Shown: positions 1 through 9,041 of the stretch, piece by piece
How positions within the stretch are numbered: the stretch's first letter is position 1
How the letters are laid out: the number at the start of each line of letters is the position of its first letter
Source of the DNA: a virus
Virus record (IMG/VR): IMGVR_UViG_3300032288_004867
Coordinates: 1-59,347 of that record
Length of the DNA: 59,347 nucleotides
Direction: 5' to 3' (one strand)
Made by a program: the position numbers and the translations under genes
Notes under the pieces: model-generated
The model's input: only the letters and a program-made list of their open reading frames with translations
What the model was told of the DNA's origin: nothing
Database searches by the model: none

Positions 1-905
1 CAGCACCAGTATGCCCAATTAAATTTTTTATTAAAGAACCATTAGTTGCATCCCATATTCTAGAATTACCGTCTGAAGATGCTGTAACTACTTTAGTCCC
101 ATCTGGACTAAAATTAGCATCAAATACAGAAGAAATATGACCAACTAATGTGAATAATACATTACCATTAGTCACATCCCATATTCTAGCGGTTTTATCA
201 CGAGATGCTGTTACTACTTTAGTTCCATCTGGACTAAAATTTGCATCATATACAGCACCAGTATGCCCAATTAAATTTTTTATTAAAGAACCATTAGTTG
301 CATCCCATATTCTAGAATTACCGTCTGAAGATGCTGTAACTACTTTAGTCCCATCTGGACTAAACATGGCACTATATACAGAGCTAGTATGACCAGATAA
401 CTTAAATAAACTATTACCATTGGTTGCATCCCATATTCTAGCAGTATCATCATATGAAGCTGTCACTACTTTAGTTCCATCTGGACTAAAATTTGCATCA
501 TATACCATATCAGTATGCCCAATCAATGTGAATAATGAATTACCATTAGATACATCCCATATTCTAGCGGTTTTATCAATAGATGCTGTTACTACTTTAG
601 TCCCATCTGGACTAAACATGGCGCTATATACAGAGCTAGTATGACCAGATAACTTAAATAAACTATTACCATTAGATACATCCCATATTCTAGCGGTTTT
701 ATCATATGAAACTGTAACTACTTTAGTCCCATCTGGGTTGAATTTAGCATAATCTACCATATTAGTATGACCAGATAACTTAAATAAACTATTACCATTG
801 GTTGCATCCCATATTCTAGCAGTATTATCACGAGATGATGTTACTACTTTAGACCCATCTGGACTAAACATGGCATTACTTAAAGGAAAAGTATGACCAG
901 ATAAT
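1..905 (-). repeat. WD40-coding tandem repeat, 126-nt period
   Basis: Seven WD dipeptide codons lie at positions 55, 181, 307, 433, 559, 685 and 811, exactly 126 nt (42 codons) apart. An eighth repeat starts at the window edge. Positions 1-113 and 253-365 are identical, so some units were duplicated recently as 252-nt pairs. Confidence 0.9.
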
Positions 906-3343
906 GTAAATAATAAACTTGCATTTTTAGCTCTACATTTACCATCTTCATAATCAGGATATTTATCAATATCATAAACATCATTTGGGAAATATACATC
1001 AAAACTAGGTGGCGCAACATCTGGCTCTTTTTTAATTTCTGGTTTTTTTTCAACATTAACAACTTCAGTTTTTACAATTTCTTCTTGTGTTAATATTGCT
1101 TGTAAATCTTCTTGTGGAATACAACCAGCAAAATAAGAAGCTAAGAAATCATCATAAGTTTCTGGAGATATACCTGTCGCTTTACCAATAAAATTTAAAT
1201 AATTAGGGTGGTCAATTATTATTTTCCAACTTAAATTACCACTTCTTTCAGTATTGTTATAGGTATACACAGGTTCACCTCTACCAATGAAATTATGTTT
1301 ATCCCAACTTGCTGATGTTGATTCGCTAAAATTGATATCATACGGTGGAAACCACATAATTCTACCTCTATGATTACTTAAAGGGTCACCAGGTCCAACT
1401 TCACATGGTAATAAATTAACTAAGTTATCATTCCATGCTAAATTTTCAATTGAAAACATATACCTTTTATTGTCAGTATCACCCCTATATGTTTTCATTT
1501 TATTACCAGCAGATGTAACACCTTCAGCATCAACAACTTGAGCCATTTTATCTTTTTTATATGGTGCTACTCTAGCAAAACCGTTGTCTTCTAAAACAGA
1601 AAATTCAACATTTCTTCTAAAAATTACACTATTTTTAGTCCCACCATATAAACTTCTATTTTTTTGTAAATCAAGTACTTGAGAATATCTATCATATGTT
1701 GTCCAAGTTCTACAAAAAACATTTTCAGGTCCTTTATCTTCATTTTTTAAAAGTGCGTTTTTTGATAATACACCACTACCTTTAGATGTATATTTACCAA
1801 CATTAGATACTGATGAATTTATTTGAGTTTTGTCATCTTCTTTAATACCATGTCCTGTTATTAAAGTTCTCATATAACCACTATTAAATAATTTTTGAGT
1901 TTTATATAATAAAGTTTTTTCATTTGATTTAGTACCAATAAATAATTCATTAGAACCAATATTTGGTTCAACATTACTATCTTTATTATATTTTAAGTCA
2001 GGCCAACCCCAAGAATCTTTATACATAAAAGAAACACCACCTTTTTGTGAATTATAATCATTTCTTCTAAAATAATATTTATCCCAACCATCTTGAGATA
2101 TTTGTTCACTTCTAGCATAATTACCAGATGATATTGGAATATTTTCATCACCACTTAAAAAATTAAAAATATCACCTTTACCATTATCTCTAGCATATAA
2201 AAAAGGATTTAAACCATCACCAGTATTTTCACCTTTTGATACTCTATCATCATTATATCCTGGTGCATAACCCTTTCTTAAAATCCTATTACCTGGGTTT
2301 TGTATATTTGTATTTGCTCTTAAGTTAGTAAATAATGAATTAACTTGACCTTTACCTGAATTTTTAATTATTTCATTACCTCTTTCAATATTACCAATTG
2401 TTATAATACCACCTTTATCATCAAAACTAAAAATACTTTGTTGTAATAAACTAACAGGTGCTTGAACACCTAATACGTTTGCTGCAAAATTTAAAATTTT
2501 ACCACCATTGGTTGAATTTTTTGGTACAGTAACTTGATAGTTTAAAGTAATTAAATCGGTACCCCTTATTAATGATAGTGGATTTAAATTTAAACTACCT
2601 AAAGTTTCTTGTTGTAAACCAAATGCTGCATTATAACCAACATGTGCTAATAATTGTTGACCACCTATATTACCTAAAGGTGTATCGTTTATAACTCCAG
2701 TTGCACCTAATACTCTACCTAATAAAGTTGACCTAATATCTTCATTTGCAACTAAACCACCAGTGGAATTAAAACCAACACCTTGACCACTTGCAATACC
2801 AGCTATTATATCAGCAGCTTGTGTAGATGGTCCACCAACATTTAAATTATTATTTTCATCAATATAAGAAGTTAAATTTTGATAAGCAGCAACTGGTTGA
2901 GTATTTAAATTAATTACAGTTTGCTTTTCTTTATCAATATAAACATTTTTAGTTGTTAAATCTTGTCTTATTGATTCACTAGTAACTAAATTACCATTAT
3001 AATAAAATTGACCATTTAATAATTCATTATTACTTGTATATGGTCCAGATTGAGTTATTGTACTATTAATTGAATTATTAAAAACTATATCAACTTGAGT
3101 ATAATCATTTTCAGTACCTTGATATTGATTTAGTATAGTATTTAATTCTTGATAAACAGGACCAGTATTACTAATACTATTTGAAGGTTGTACTGCATTT
3201 GGTGAAGTTTCAATTTCAGTTGGTTTACCAATACCACCTAATAATGATTCTAAACCATTATCAACAACCGTATCGGTAACTAAATTTTTTAATAATAAAT
3301 AATCCCTAAAAGAAGGTGATAATAAATTTATTGAATTTGGCAT
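1..3343 (-). CDS. Baseplate-like protein with C-terminal WD40 repeats (partial)
   Basis: Open reading frame from ATG at 3343 to the left window edge with no stop (at least 1114 residues). I checked the frame at three places (near 2011, 1354 and 55) and it is continuous. The N-terminal ~800 residues include the motifs RGRIMWFPPYDINF and FIGRGEPVYTYNNTERSG. To my recollection, similar motifs occur in baseplate or hub proteins of Bacteroidota phages, but I cannot assign a T4 gene number. A Lys/Glu/Pro-rich linker follows (roughly 785-805). Next come WD40-type blades (GHT...FSPDGTKVVTAS.D.TARIWD) continuing past the edge. The gene lies directly downstream of the tape measure, the usual place for hub and baseplate genes. 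WD40 propellers are protein-binding scaffolds, so an adhesin or interaction role is inferred. Start supported by a TATTTAT promoter-like core 18 bases upstream. Confidence 0.75.
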   Translation of the reverse strand, partial: MPNSINLLSPSFRDYLLLKNLVTDTVVDNGLESLLGGIGKPTEIETSPNAVQPSNSISNTGPVYQELNTILNQYQGTENDYTQVDIVFNNSINSTITQSGPYTSNNELLNGQFYYNGNLVTSESIRQDLTTKNVYIDKEKQTVINLNTQPVAAYQNLTSYIDENNNLNVGGPSTQAADIIAGIASGQGVGFNSTGGLVANEDIRSTLLGRVLGATGVINDTPLGNIGGQQLLAHVGYNAAFGLQQETLGSLNLNPLSLIRGTDLITLNYQVTVPKNSTNGGKILNFAANVLGVQAPVSLLQQSIFSFDDKGGIITIGNIERGNEIIKNSGKGQVNSLFTNLRANTNIQNPGNRILRKGYAPGYNDDRVSKGENTGDGLNPFLYARDNGKGDIFNFLSGDENIPISSGNYARSEQISQDGWDKYYFRRNDYNSQKGGVSFMYKDSWGWPDLKYNKDSNVEPNIGSNELFIGTKSNEKTLLYKTQKLFNSGYMRTLITGHGIKEDDKTQINSSVSNVGKYTSKGSGVLSKNALLKNEDKGPENVFCRTWTTYDRYSQVLDLQKNRSLYGGTKNSVIFRRNVEFSVLEDNGFARVAPYKKDKMAQVVDAEGVTSAGNKMKTYRGDTDNKRYMFSIENLAWNDNLVNLLPCEVGPGDPLSNHRGRIMWFPPYDINFSESTSASWDKHNFIGRGEPVYTYNNTERSGNLSWKIIIDHPNYLNFIGKATGISPETYDDFLASYFAGCIPQEDLQAILTQEEIVKTEVVNVEKKPEIKKEPDVAPPSFDVYFPNDVYDIDKYPDYEDGKCRAKNASLLFTLSGHTFPLSNAMFSPDGSKVVTSSRDNTARIWDATNGNSLFKLSGHTNMVDYAKFNPDGTKVVTVSYDKTARIWDVSNGNSLFKLSGHTSSVYSAMFSPDGTKVVTASIDKTARIWDVSNGNSLFTLIGHTDMVYDANFSPDGTKVVTASYDDTARIWDATNGNSLFKLSGHTSSVYSAMFSPDGTKVVTASSDGNSRIWDATNGSLIKNLIGHTGAVYDANFSPDGTKVVTASRDKTARIWDVTNGNVLFTLVGHISSVFDANFSPDGTKVVTASSDGNSRIWDATNGSLIKNLIGHTGA

Positions 3344-3361
3344 AGTTTAAATTCTTTCTAT

Positions 3362-3368
3362 ATAAATA
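3362..3368 (-). promoter_or_regulatory. Putative late promoter core TATTTAT
   Basis: TATTTAT on the minus strand, 18 bases before the ATG of the WD40 protein. It matches the core found before most virion genes here. Confidence 0.45.
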
Positions 3369-3412
3369 CTATGCTAATAAAAATTTTGAAAAAATAAATA
3401 AACTATAATATT

Positions 3413-3497
3413 ATTATTAATTATATTATATATTATTTATTGTATATTATTAATTATATTATATATTATTTATTATAATTTATATTATTAATTATAT
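3413..3497. repeat. AT-only direct repeats in intergenic gap
   Basis: A 29-base A/T sequence occurs identically at 3413-3441 and 3446-3474, with a 14-base partial copy at 3484-3497. It lies in the 245-bp gap between the tape-measure stop and the WD40 gene start. The gap is almost pure A/T from 3400 to 3540 and no gene is visible in it. Confidence 0.8.
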
Positions 3498-3588
3498 ATA
3501 ATATTATTATATTATAATATATTAAAATAATAGTATATTTATTTCTATTTAGCAACTTTTTTATTAATTTTAACAAAAAATTAACAAA

Positions 3589-6132
3589 TTATTTTTTACC
3601 TGATTTTTTTGGTCCACCACCTGATAATTTACCACCACCAGCAGCCATGGCAATTTCTTTATTAATTGCTTCATTAATTCTTCTAATAAATTCTGGTGTA
3701 TTTGCCAATTGAGAACCTAATTTTTCGTTTCCTGGAATATTAACATCGATTGTTATCTTCATATCTTCAAATTTATGAGTCATCTCACCAGGCATTGAAG
3801 ATGAATTCTTTGAAAGTTCTTGAGCTAATTTAGCATTACCATTTACACTAGTACCAGCTATTTGAACTGCATCATTAACTTTTAAAAATTTATCTTGTTC
3901 ATGAAACATTACTGCATCATTAAATTTATGTGTGGGTACAGTATTTGATTTATTTTTACCTCTAGTACCTTTAGTCACATATTCATCATAAATACCCATA
4001 CCAAGACCAAGACCACCACCTATTAACGCACCCCATGGTCCAAACATAGAACCCATAGCAGCATATTCCAAACCTTTAGCACCAATACCTAACATTTTAC
4101 CACCAGTGCTTTCAGGATTATCCATTTGACTTCTACCATATTGCATACCCATACCTAATGCACCTAAACCTAATCCAAGACCCATAGAACCCATAGTTCC
4201 CGCAGCAAATTTACCACCAGCAACATTTTTACCCATCATCTTACCCATTAAACTAGTTGCACCACCACCTCCAGGCACACCACCACCTCCAGGCACACCA
4301 CCAAACATACCACCAGTACCTAGTTTAAATCCTTGAGCTAATGCTAAACCACTTGCAATCCATTTAGCACCTTCAAATAAAATTCCACCAAATGTGGCAC
4401 CACCAGCAACAACTGCTGAAGTTATTGGATTATTTTTCATGAAATCACCAATATATTTTATAAAATCACCAATACCAGTAATTACATCTTCAACCATAGT
4501 TCTAAATTCTGAACTATTAAACCATTTAGCTAAATCTTTAACTCTATCACCAAAATTTTCTCTTAATGATTTAGCTAATGGTAATAACATTTCTTTAACC
4601 ATTAAAATCAAATCTTGAATGGTTTCATCAAAAGACCTACCAAACTCAGCTCTTTCTTCTAAAGTTTTATCTTCAGCTTTAATCCTTTCAATATCACGTT
4701 GATTTAAATCCTTTAAATCTTTACTAAAACTACCAGCCTCAACTTTCCATTTACCATCTTCAAATTTTGCAAAAGAACTTATTAATTCAGAATCAGCTTC
4801 ACTGAACATACCACCCTTAAGACCTCTTTTAACTTCTTCTAATTGCGCTTGAGCTTCACCCATTTCTTGAAGTTTTTCAACTGAAATACCAGTTGCATCA
4901 GAAATCTCACGCATCAAATCAAGTGAACCTGGTTTAATTTCCATTTCACCAGTTTCTTTATTGAATGTAACAAATTGAGATGTTGCCTTTCCAATATCTT
5001 TTGAAAATCCAGCAAAGTCATTTCTTGCTTTAAACATTAATTGCATAGGGTCACCCAAAGCAGCAAATTTACCACCTAAAGTTGTTAATCTAGCAGCCAT
5101 TTCTATTGCACCTTCTGGTCTAAATACTTTTTCAGCCATACCAGCAATACCATCCATATCCAATCTAAGTTTTGTAGCCTCAGCAGATAATTTAGCTAAA
5201 CCAGCAATACCACCTTTGAAATTAAATCTTTGTGCTAATTTTAAATTGTTTTGTAATGATTTTAATGCTGCGGCACCATTAACACCAATTTTTGCAGCTT
5301 TATTCATAGTGTTTTCAACAATAGTACTAGTTCTTTCAGCTGAAATGTTAAATTTATCCATTTCACCAGCAATACCGATAGCAAATTCTTTACCTAATCC
5401 AGTACCTTCAGACATTCTACCCATTGCAATATAACCTTCTTTGGTTAACATTACTGACCTACCAATAGCCTCACTATAACCTTGTTGCATTTCAGCTAAA
5501 TCTTTAACACCAACACCCCACATTGTTGTTGATTTAGCAGCACCTCTAATACTATTAAAAATATTATCATAAGTTTTTTCTGAACCAGCCATGCTTTTAT
5601 TAGCATTCAATATTGGTTTTTCAATATCAAAGATTCCAGTACTTTTAAGCATACCATAACCTTTACTAATCAATCCAGGGGTTTTACCTAAAAACCCAAC
5701 AGCTGAACCTAAACCAGCACTTAATAAACTAGCTTGCTTTGCTTGCTCAGTTAATTGTGCAGTTTGTTCTTTAAGTAACCCTAATTCTTTTTCGGTTATT
5801 TTTAAACCTTCTTTTTTAGCTGCAAGAATTTTTCTTAATTCATCATCTTTTTTTTGTAATGCTTTTATTTCTTCAGCATCACCATCAGCAGTCGCTTTAT
5901 TAAGTTTTTTTGTATTTTCTAATAAATCTTTTTCAGCTTTAGATTGTTCTTCCTTTAACTGAGTAACCTTTTGTTCAATAAACTGAATATTTTTTTGTAG
6001 CTCACCAATTTTCTTCATGGTTTCAAAATAACCACCAAGACTACTATTCATCTTTTGTTGAATTTCAAGTGACTCCTTTTGGGCCGCTTTCCATTCTTCA
6101 AATTTCTTCTTATCAAATTCGTATTTAGCCAT
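3589..6132 (-). CDS. Tail tape-measure protein candidate
   Basis: 847 residues. The N-terminal ~140 residues are a charged Lys/Glu/Gln-rich coiled coil. A helical middle follows, then a long hydrophobic Gly/Met-rich stretch (roughly 565-720) containing GGVPGGGGVPGGGG and GLGLGALGMGMQYG. The C-terminus is Lys/Gly-rich. This layout, and the position downstream of sheath, tube and the chaperone-like pair, fit a tape measure that fills the tail tube, sets its length and is ejected with the DNA. It starts 2 bases after the preceding gene's stop, so translation is probably coupled. I see no lysozyme or peptidase motif. An alternative is another elongated baseplate or ejected protein; position favours tape measure. 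Confidence 0.65.
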   Translation of the reverse strand: MAKYEFDKKKFEEWKAAQKESLEIQQKMNSSLGGYFETMKKIGELQKNIQFIEQKVTQLKEEQSKAEKDLLENTKKLNKATADGDAEEIKALQKKDDELRKILAAKKEGLKITEKELGLLKEQTAQLTEQAKQASLLSAGLGSAVGFLGKTPGLISKGYGMLKSTGIFDIEKPILNANKSMAGSEKTYDNIFNSIRGAAKSTTMWGVGVKDLAEMQQGYSEAIGRSVMLTKEGYIAMGRMSEGTGLGKEFAIGIAGEMDKFNISAERTSTIVENTMNKAAKIGVNGAAALKSLQNNLKLAQRFNFKGGIAGLAKLSAEATKLRLDMDGIAGMAEKVFRPEGAIEMAARLTTLGGKFAALGDPMQLMFKARNDFAGFSKDIGKATSQFVTFNKETGEMEIKPGSLDLMREISDATGISVEKLQEMGEAQAQLEEVKRGLKGGMFSEADSELISSFAKFEDGKWKVEAGSFSKDLKDLNQRDIERIKAEDKTLEERAEFGRSFDETIQDLILMVKEMLLPLAKSLRENFGDRVKDLAKWFNSSEFRTMVEDVITGIGDFIKYIGDFMKNNPITSAVVAGGATFGGILFEGAKWIASGLALAQGFKLGTGGMFGGVPGGGGVPGGGGATSLMGKMMGKNVAGGKFAAGTMGSMGLGLGLGALGMGMQYGRSQMDNPESTGGKMLGIGAKGLEYAAMGSMFGPWGALIGGGLGLGMGIYDEYVTKGTRGKNKSNTVPTHKFNDAVMFHEQDKFLKVNDAVQIAGTSVNGNAKLAQELSKNSSSMPGEMTHKFEDMKITIDVNIPGNEKLGSQLANTPEFIRRINEAINKEIAMAAGGGKLSGGGPKKSGKK

Positions 6133-6134
6133 AA

Positions 6135-7532
6135 TTAATATGCATCTAGAACTCTTATTGCTCTATTTTCTTCATTTTTAGTACCATCATTAACAATTAA
6201 AGTTGCTCTAAATTCATTTTTAGCATCACCAAGTAAAGAATTAACTTTAAATATAAAACCATCACCATATAAAAATACGGTTAAACCTCCTTTAACATTT
6301 GTTCTTTTTTTAGCTTTTACTTTATATTTTTTAGTTAAATCAATAGTTAATTCACCTCTGGTAAATGATTTATCTAATAATTGTACATAATATTCTACGT
6401 TATTTTTAAAAAAATCAATAACAACATTCTTTTCTTTTTTATCATCATCTTTAGATGATGATGTATTAAAATTCTTTAAGATATCTTTAGCTGCTAATAT
6501 ACCTTTTGGTTTACCACCAACTAAACTTTTCCAAAAATTAGGTTTAGATAAAAAAGCTGATTTAAATGTTGGGTCATTTAAAACCAAACTAGTTATGTCC
6601 TCAACAGACATATCATCAATTTCCTCATCAGAAAAATCTTCTATTTCTTTACCTGACTCTTCTTTATTATCTTTATCTTTTTCATTAAAAGAACCAATTG
6701 GGTCAATTTCTTTAATATTTTTTATAGTAATAACATCATATGCTCTATTACCTTGTTTATCTTCACCTTCTTTTAATTTCTTAAATTTAATAGTATAAAC
6801 AGAGTCAACATTTTCTTCATCTGCTATTGATGATACTTTTTGTTGAACGTTTTGTTTTGATAAATCTAAAATTAATTCAGCATTTATTAAATCAGTATAT
6901 GCCTTTGCTGGACCAATTAAGTTATTATATTCAAAAAATAAACTATTTTCTTTATTATCAATTAAATTTAAATCTATTTCACCACCATTTGATAGTGTAA
7001 ACTTATATGTTGTACCAGGTTTAAGTGATTTTAATTCATCATAAATTGGTGTCAAATCTTTAACTGGTATATAGTTTTTAAATTTTTCATCTTCAGCTTC
7101 TGGTTTAACAATATCGATTGCTTCACCACCCATTAATATTTTATCAAGATTTTTAAATGATGACTTTTTCCATTTATCAATTGGAAATGATTTTAATATT
7201 GCTGATAATTTTTTAGAGTCATCTTTTTCGTCTTTTAAATTATCTGGTAAATTTTTTAATATATTTATTGTTTTAAATGATAAATTGTTATCAGTTAAAT
7301 CACTAACCGTAAGGAAAAAATAATTATTCTTATAAACGCCATTATCTAAATTTTTTAGATATAGTTGACCACTATCATTGAATATGACTTCAAAGTTTAA
7401 AACTTCACCGTTTTTATCGGTATATTCTAACTTATCACCTTTTTTAAGTTTTTTAATAATATCTTGATATTTGGCTTCAGATACTAAACCATTTGATATT
7501 AATAAAGTCCATTCATTTATTATAAGTTTCAT
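6135..7532 (-). CDS. Unknown virion-cluster protein
   Basis: 465 residues, not recognised. It is Lys/Asp/Asn-rich with a low-complexity acidic segment in the middle (around 285-310, with EESGKEIEDFSDEEIDD). No signal peptide, membrane segment or enzyme motif is visible. It lies between the tail chaperone-like pair and the tape measure, ends 2 bases before the tape measure, and has its own TATTTAT core 20 bases upstream of the ATG. Expression with the tail genes suggests a tail assembly or baseplate role, but the sequence itself does not show one. Confidence 0.7.
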   Translation of the reverse strand: MKLIINEWTLLISNGLVSEAKYQDIIKKLKKGDKLEYTDKNGEVLNFEVIFNDSGQLYLKNLDNGVYKNNYFFLTVSDLTDNNLSFKTINILKNLPDNLKDEKDDSKKLSAILKSFPIDKWKKSSFKNLDKILMGGEAIDIVKPEAEDEKFKNYIPVKDLTPIYDELKSLKPGTTYKFTLSNGGEIDLNLIDNKENSLFFEYNNLIGPAKAYTDLINAELILDLSKQNVQQKVSSIADEENVDSVYTIKFKKLKEGEDKQGNRAYDVITIKNIKEIDPIGSFNEKDKDNKEESGKEIEDFSDEEIDDMSVEDITSLVLNDPTFKSAFLSKPNFWKSLVGGKPKGILAAKDILKNFNTSSSKDDDKKEKNVVIDFFKNNVEYYVQLLDKSFTRGELTIDLTKKYKVKAKKRTNVKGGLTVFLYGDGFIFKVNSLLGDAKNEFRATLIVNDGTKNEENRAIRVLDAY

Positions 7533-7552
7533 TTAAATATTAGTTGTTAGTA

Positions 7553-7559
7553 ATAAATA
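7553..7559 (-). promoter_or_regulatory. Putative late promoter core TATTTAT
   Basis: Minus-strand TATTTAT 20 bases before the ATG at 7532, directly downstream of the terminator hairpin at 7576-7602. It therefore begins a new transcription unit. Confidence 0.5.
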
Positions 7560-7575
7560 TCTAAACCAAAGAAAA

Positions 7576-7602
7576 ATACCCAACTTTTTATTAGTTGGGT
7601 AT
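7576..7602 (-). terminator. Rho-independent terminator overlapping a stop codon
   Basis: Nine-base stem ATACCCAAC / GTTGGGTAT with a 9-base loop, followed on the minus strand by TTTTTC. The 5' arm encodes the last residues of the 87-residue gene and its TAA stop lies in the loop. Confidence 0.75.
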
Positions 7603-7854
7603 CTCTCCAGATTTTAATTTTGCTTTTAATTGGTCGCCAGAAACTTTTGTTGTTCTACTACCTTTTGCATTTTTATTTGCGTATTTTTCTTTTTCTTCTT
7701 CAATTACCTCTGATTTTTTTTGATTTTCATTAAGTAATAAATTTAAATATTGTCTTCTTTCATATACTGACATATTTAAAACATCGTTATAAGTAAAACC
7801 AATATGTTTAACACAATAATAAATTTCTTCTAACAAATAAGTTTTATAGTTCAA
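7591..7854 (-). CDS. Small tail-assembly chaperone-like protein
   Basis: 87 residues if translation starts at TTG 7854. No ATG exists before residue 28. The N-terminal half (EIYYCVKHIGFTYNDVLNMSVYERR) resembles the short downstream partner of phage tail-assembly chaperones; the C-terminal half is Lys-rich and looks disordered. It overlaps the upstream 365-residue gene by 11 nt in another frame. The frame stays open upstream of the TTG through a run of seven T. Expression as a frameshift extension of the upstream protein is therefore possible, as for lambda gpG/gpGT and Mu. Lying between tube and tape measure supports a chaperone role; T4 gp51/gp26 occupy a similar functional niche. Confidence 0.5.
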   Translation of the reverse strand: MNYKTYLLEEIYYCVKHIGFTYNDVLNMSVYERRQYLNLLLNENQKKSEVIEEEKEKYANKNAKGSRTTKVSGDQLKAKLKSGEIPN

Positions 7855-8941
7855 AGTCAGGCCAAAAAAACTTGATTGTAAAGGGAAGAAATCGAGTAAC
7901 GGACTCTCCCCCAGGAGTCCTGAACGTAATGTTCATGTCAATTCCACAATTTATATCAACAATATGTTCTTTTAATTTTTTACTATCCATTATTCTCATG
8001 TTTTCAATAAAATCAGAAATATAACTTTTCTCTCTAATACCATCAATATCAATAATTTGAGATTCAAGTAATAAAGTTGCTTCAGTATTAATTAAATTAT
8101 TTTCTTCTTTTAAGAATCGTGATAACTTTTCAAGTTCATCAATCTCACCAATTGTTAATAATTTAAATTTTACAGTTGATTTTGAAACTGGTAAAGTAAA
8201 TGAAAATAAACCTTCATTATCTGGCTCAACTGGTAATTTTTTAACTTTTAATTTTGTTAAATCAACTTCAGTATCAAATGGTTTATTATTTTCATCTAAA
8301 ATCGTCACTGGATACATCTCACCATAACCAGTAGCTCTAAGCCAAATCATAATAGCATCTCTATCACCAGGTAATAAATCCCTATATCTTAATTCTGATT
8401 CTAATACTTTTCTATTTATTAAAATTTCTAAGAAATCACCACTCTCTAATAAGTTTGGTGATGTTAATATATTTTCATCAGCAGCAGTTAAAAAAGATAC
8501 TTTAATTTTACCTTTTTTGTTTTTATATAATTTACCTTCACTTGGTAAAGGAATAATATCATAAGGTTGATTCATTTGTGGTTGACTAATTTCAGACAAC
8601 TTTGCATCAAGATTTGATTTAACTTCCTTTGGTAAAGATTTTATTGGACTTTGTATTGGTTGTGAAAATACTTGTGTTTGTTGTGGTTGAACTTCAACTT
8701 GTGGATTTAATGTAGTAGAAACAACATCGTTATTAGCCAATTCAGCTTGTCTTAAAGCTTCTTCTCTAGCTTTTAATTGTTCATATGTTCTTCTTGCCAT
8801 TTCAGCAGCAGCCGCAGCTTCACCAGATGATACTTGTCCAGATGTAATTGTTTGTTCTTGTTGTTTTGCGATTTCTTCACCAGTTTGATTTGCAGATGCA
8901 ATTTGTTCTGGGGTTGGAAAAACCTTTGGTCTATTATCCAT
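7844..8941 (-). CDS. T4 baseplate/tail-chaperone-like protein (gp26-like family candidate)
   Basis: 365 residues. The first ~125 are Gln/Ala-rich and probably disordered. The remainder has IIPLPSEGKLYKNKKGKIKV, TAADENILTSPNLLESG and LLPGDRDAIMIWLRATGYG. I associate this pattern with the T4 gp26-type baseplate hub assembly family (Pfam T4_baseplate), from memory rather than a search. It lies between tail tube and tape measure, where chaperones that coat the tape measure are encoded. Its 3' end has a T7 run (7864-7870) and overlaps the next gene by 11 nt. A TATTTAT core lies 47 bases upstream. Confidence 0.5.
   Translation of the reverse strand: MDNRPKVFPTPEQIASANQTGEEIAKQQEQTITSGQVSSGEAAAAAEMARRTYEQLKAREEALRQAELANNDVVSTTLNPQVEVQPQQTQVFSQPIQSPIKSLPKEVKSNLDAKLSEISQPQMNQPYDIIPLPSEGKLYKNKKGKIKVSFLTAADENILTSPNLLESGDFLEILINRKVLESELRYRDLLPGDRDAIMIWLRATGYGEMYPVTILDENNKPFDTEVDLTKLKVKKLPVEPDNEGLFSFTLPVSKSTVKFKLLTIGEIDELEKLSRFLKEENNLINTEATLLLESQIIDIDGIREKSYISDFIENMRIMDSKKLKEHIVDINCGIDMNITFRTPGGESVTRFLPFTIKFFWPDFEL
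7864..7870 (-). other. Possible programmed frameshift site (T7 run)
   Basis: The minus strand reads AAG TTT TTT TGG in the zero frame, 21 bases before the stop of the 365-residue gene. A -2 (or +1) slip here enters the frame of the 87-residue gene with no intervening stop (reading F-G-L-T-L-N-Y-K). The pair lies in the position of classical frameshifting tail chaperones. I have not identified a stimulatory structure. Confidence 0.35.
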
Positions 8942-8988
8942 AATTAAAACTTATTAATTTTTATATTTATTTATTTATTGTTTCAAAA

Positions 8989-8995
8989 ATAAATA
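8989..8995 (-). promoter_or_regulatory. Putative late promoter core TATTTAT
   Basis: Minus-strand ATATTTAT followed by a T-rich then A-rich leader, 47 bases before the ATG at 8941. Confidence 0.4.
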
Positions 8996-9041
8996 TAGGT
9001 CAATAAATTTTTTTGTAAATAATATTAATAATTACTTTTAT

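Noticed and set aside
150-644. Two repetitive plus-strand frames (VTTLVPSGL motif)
   Set aside because: They are the antisense of the WD40 repeats; the minus-strand frame gives clear WD40 motifs and continues to an ATG at 3343.
880-1062. 60-residue minus-strand frame at the end of the baseplate-like region
   Set aside because: A shadow frame; the main frame is open across it (checked at 1354 and 811).
3400-3540. Replication origin in the A/T-only gap
   Set aside because: No iterons, skew data or initiator gene can be shown here; recorded only as a repeat.
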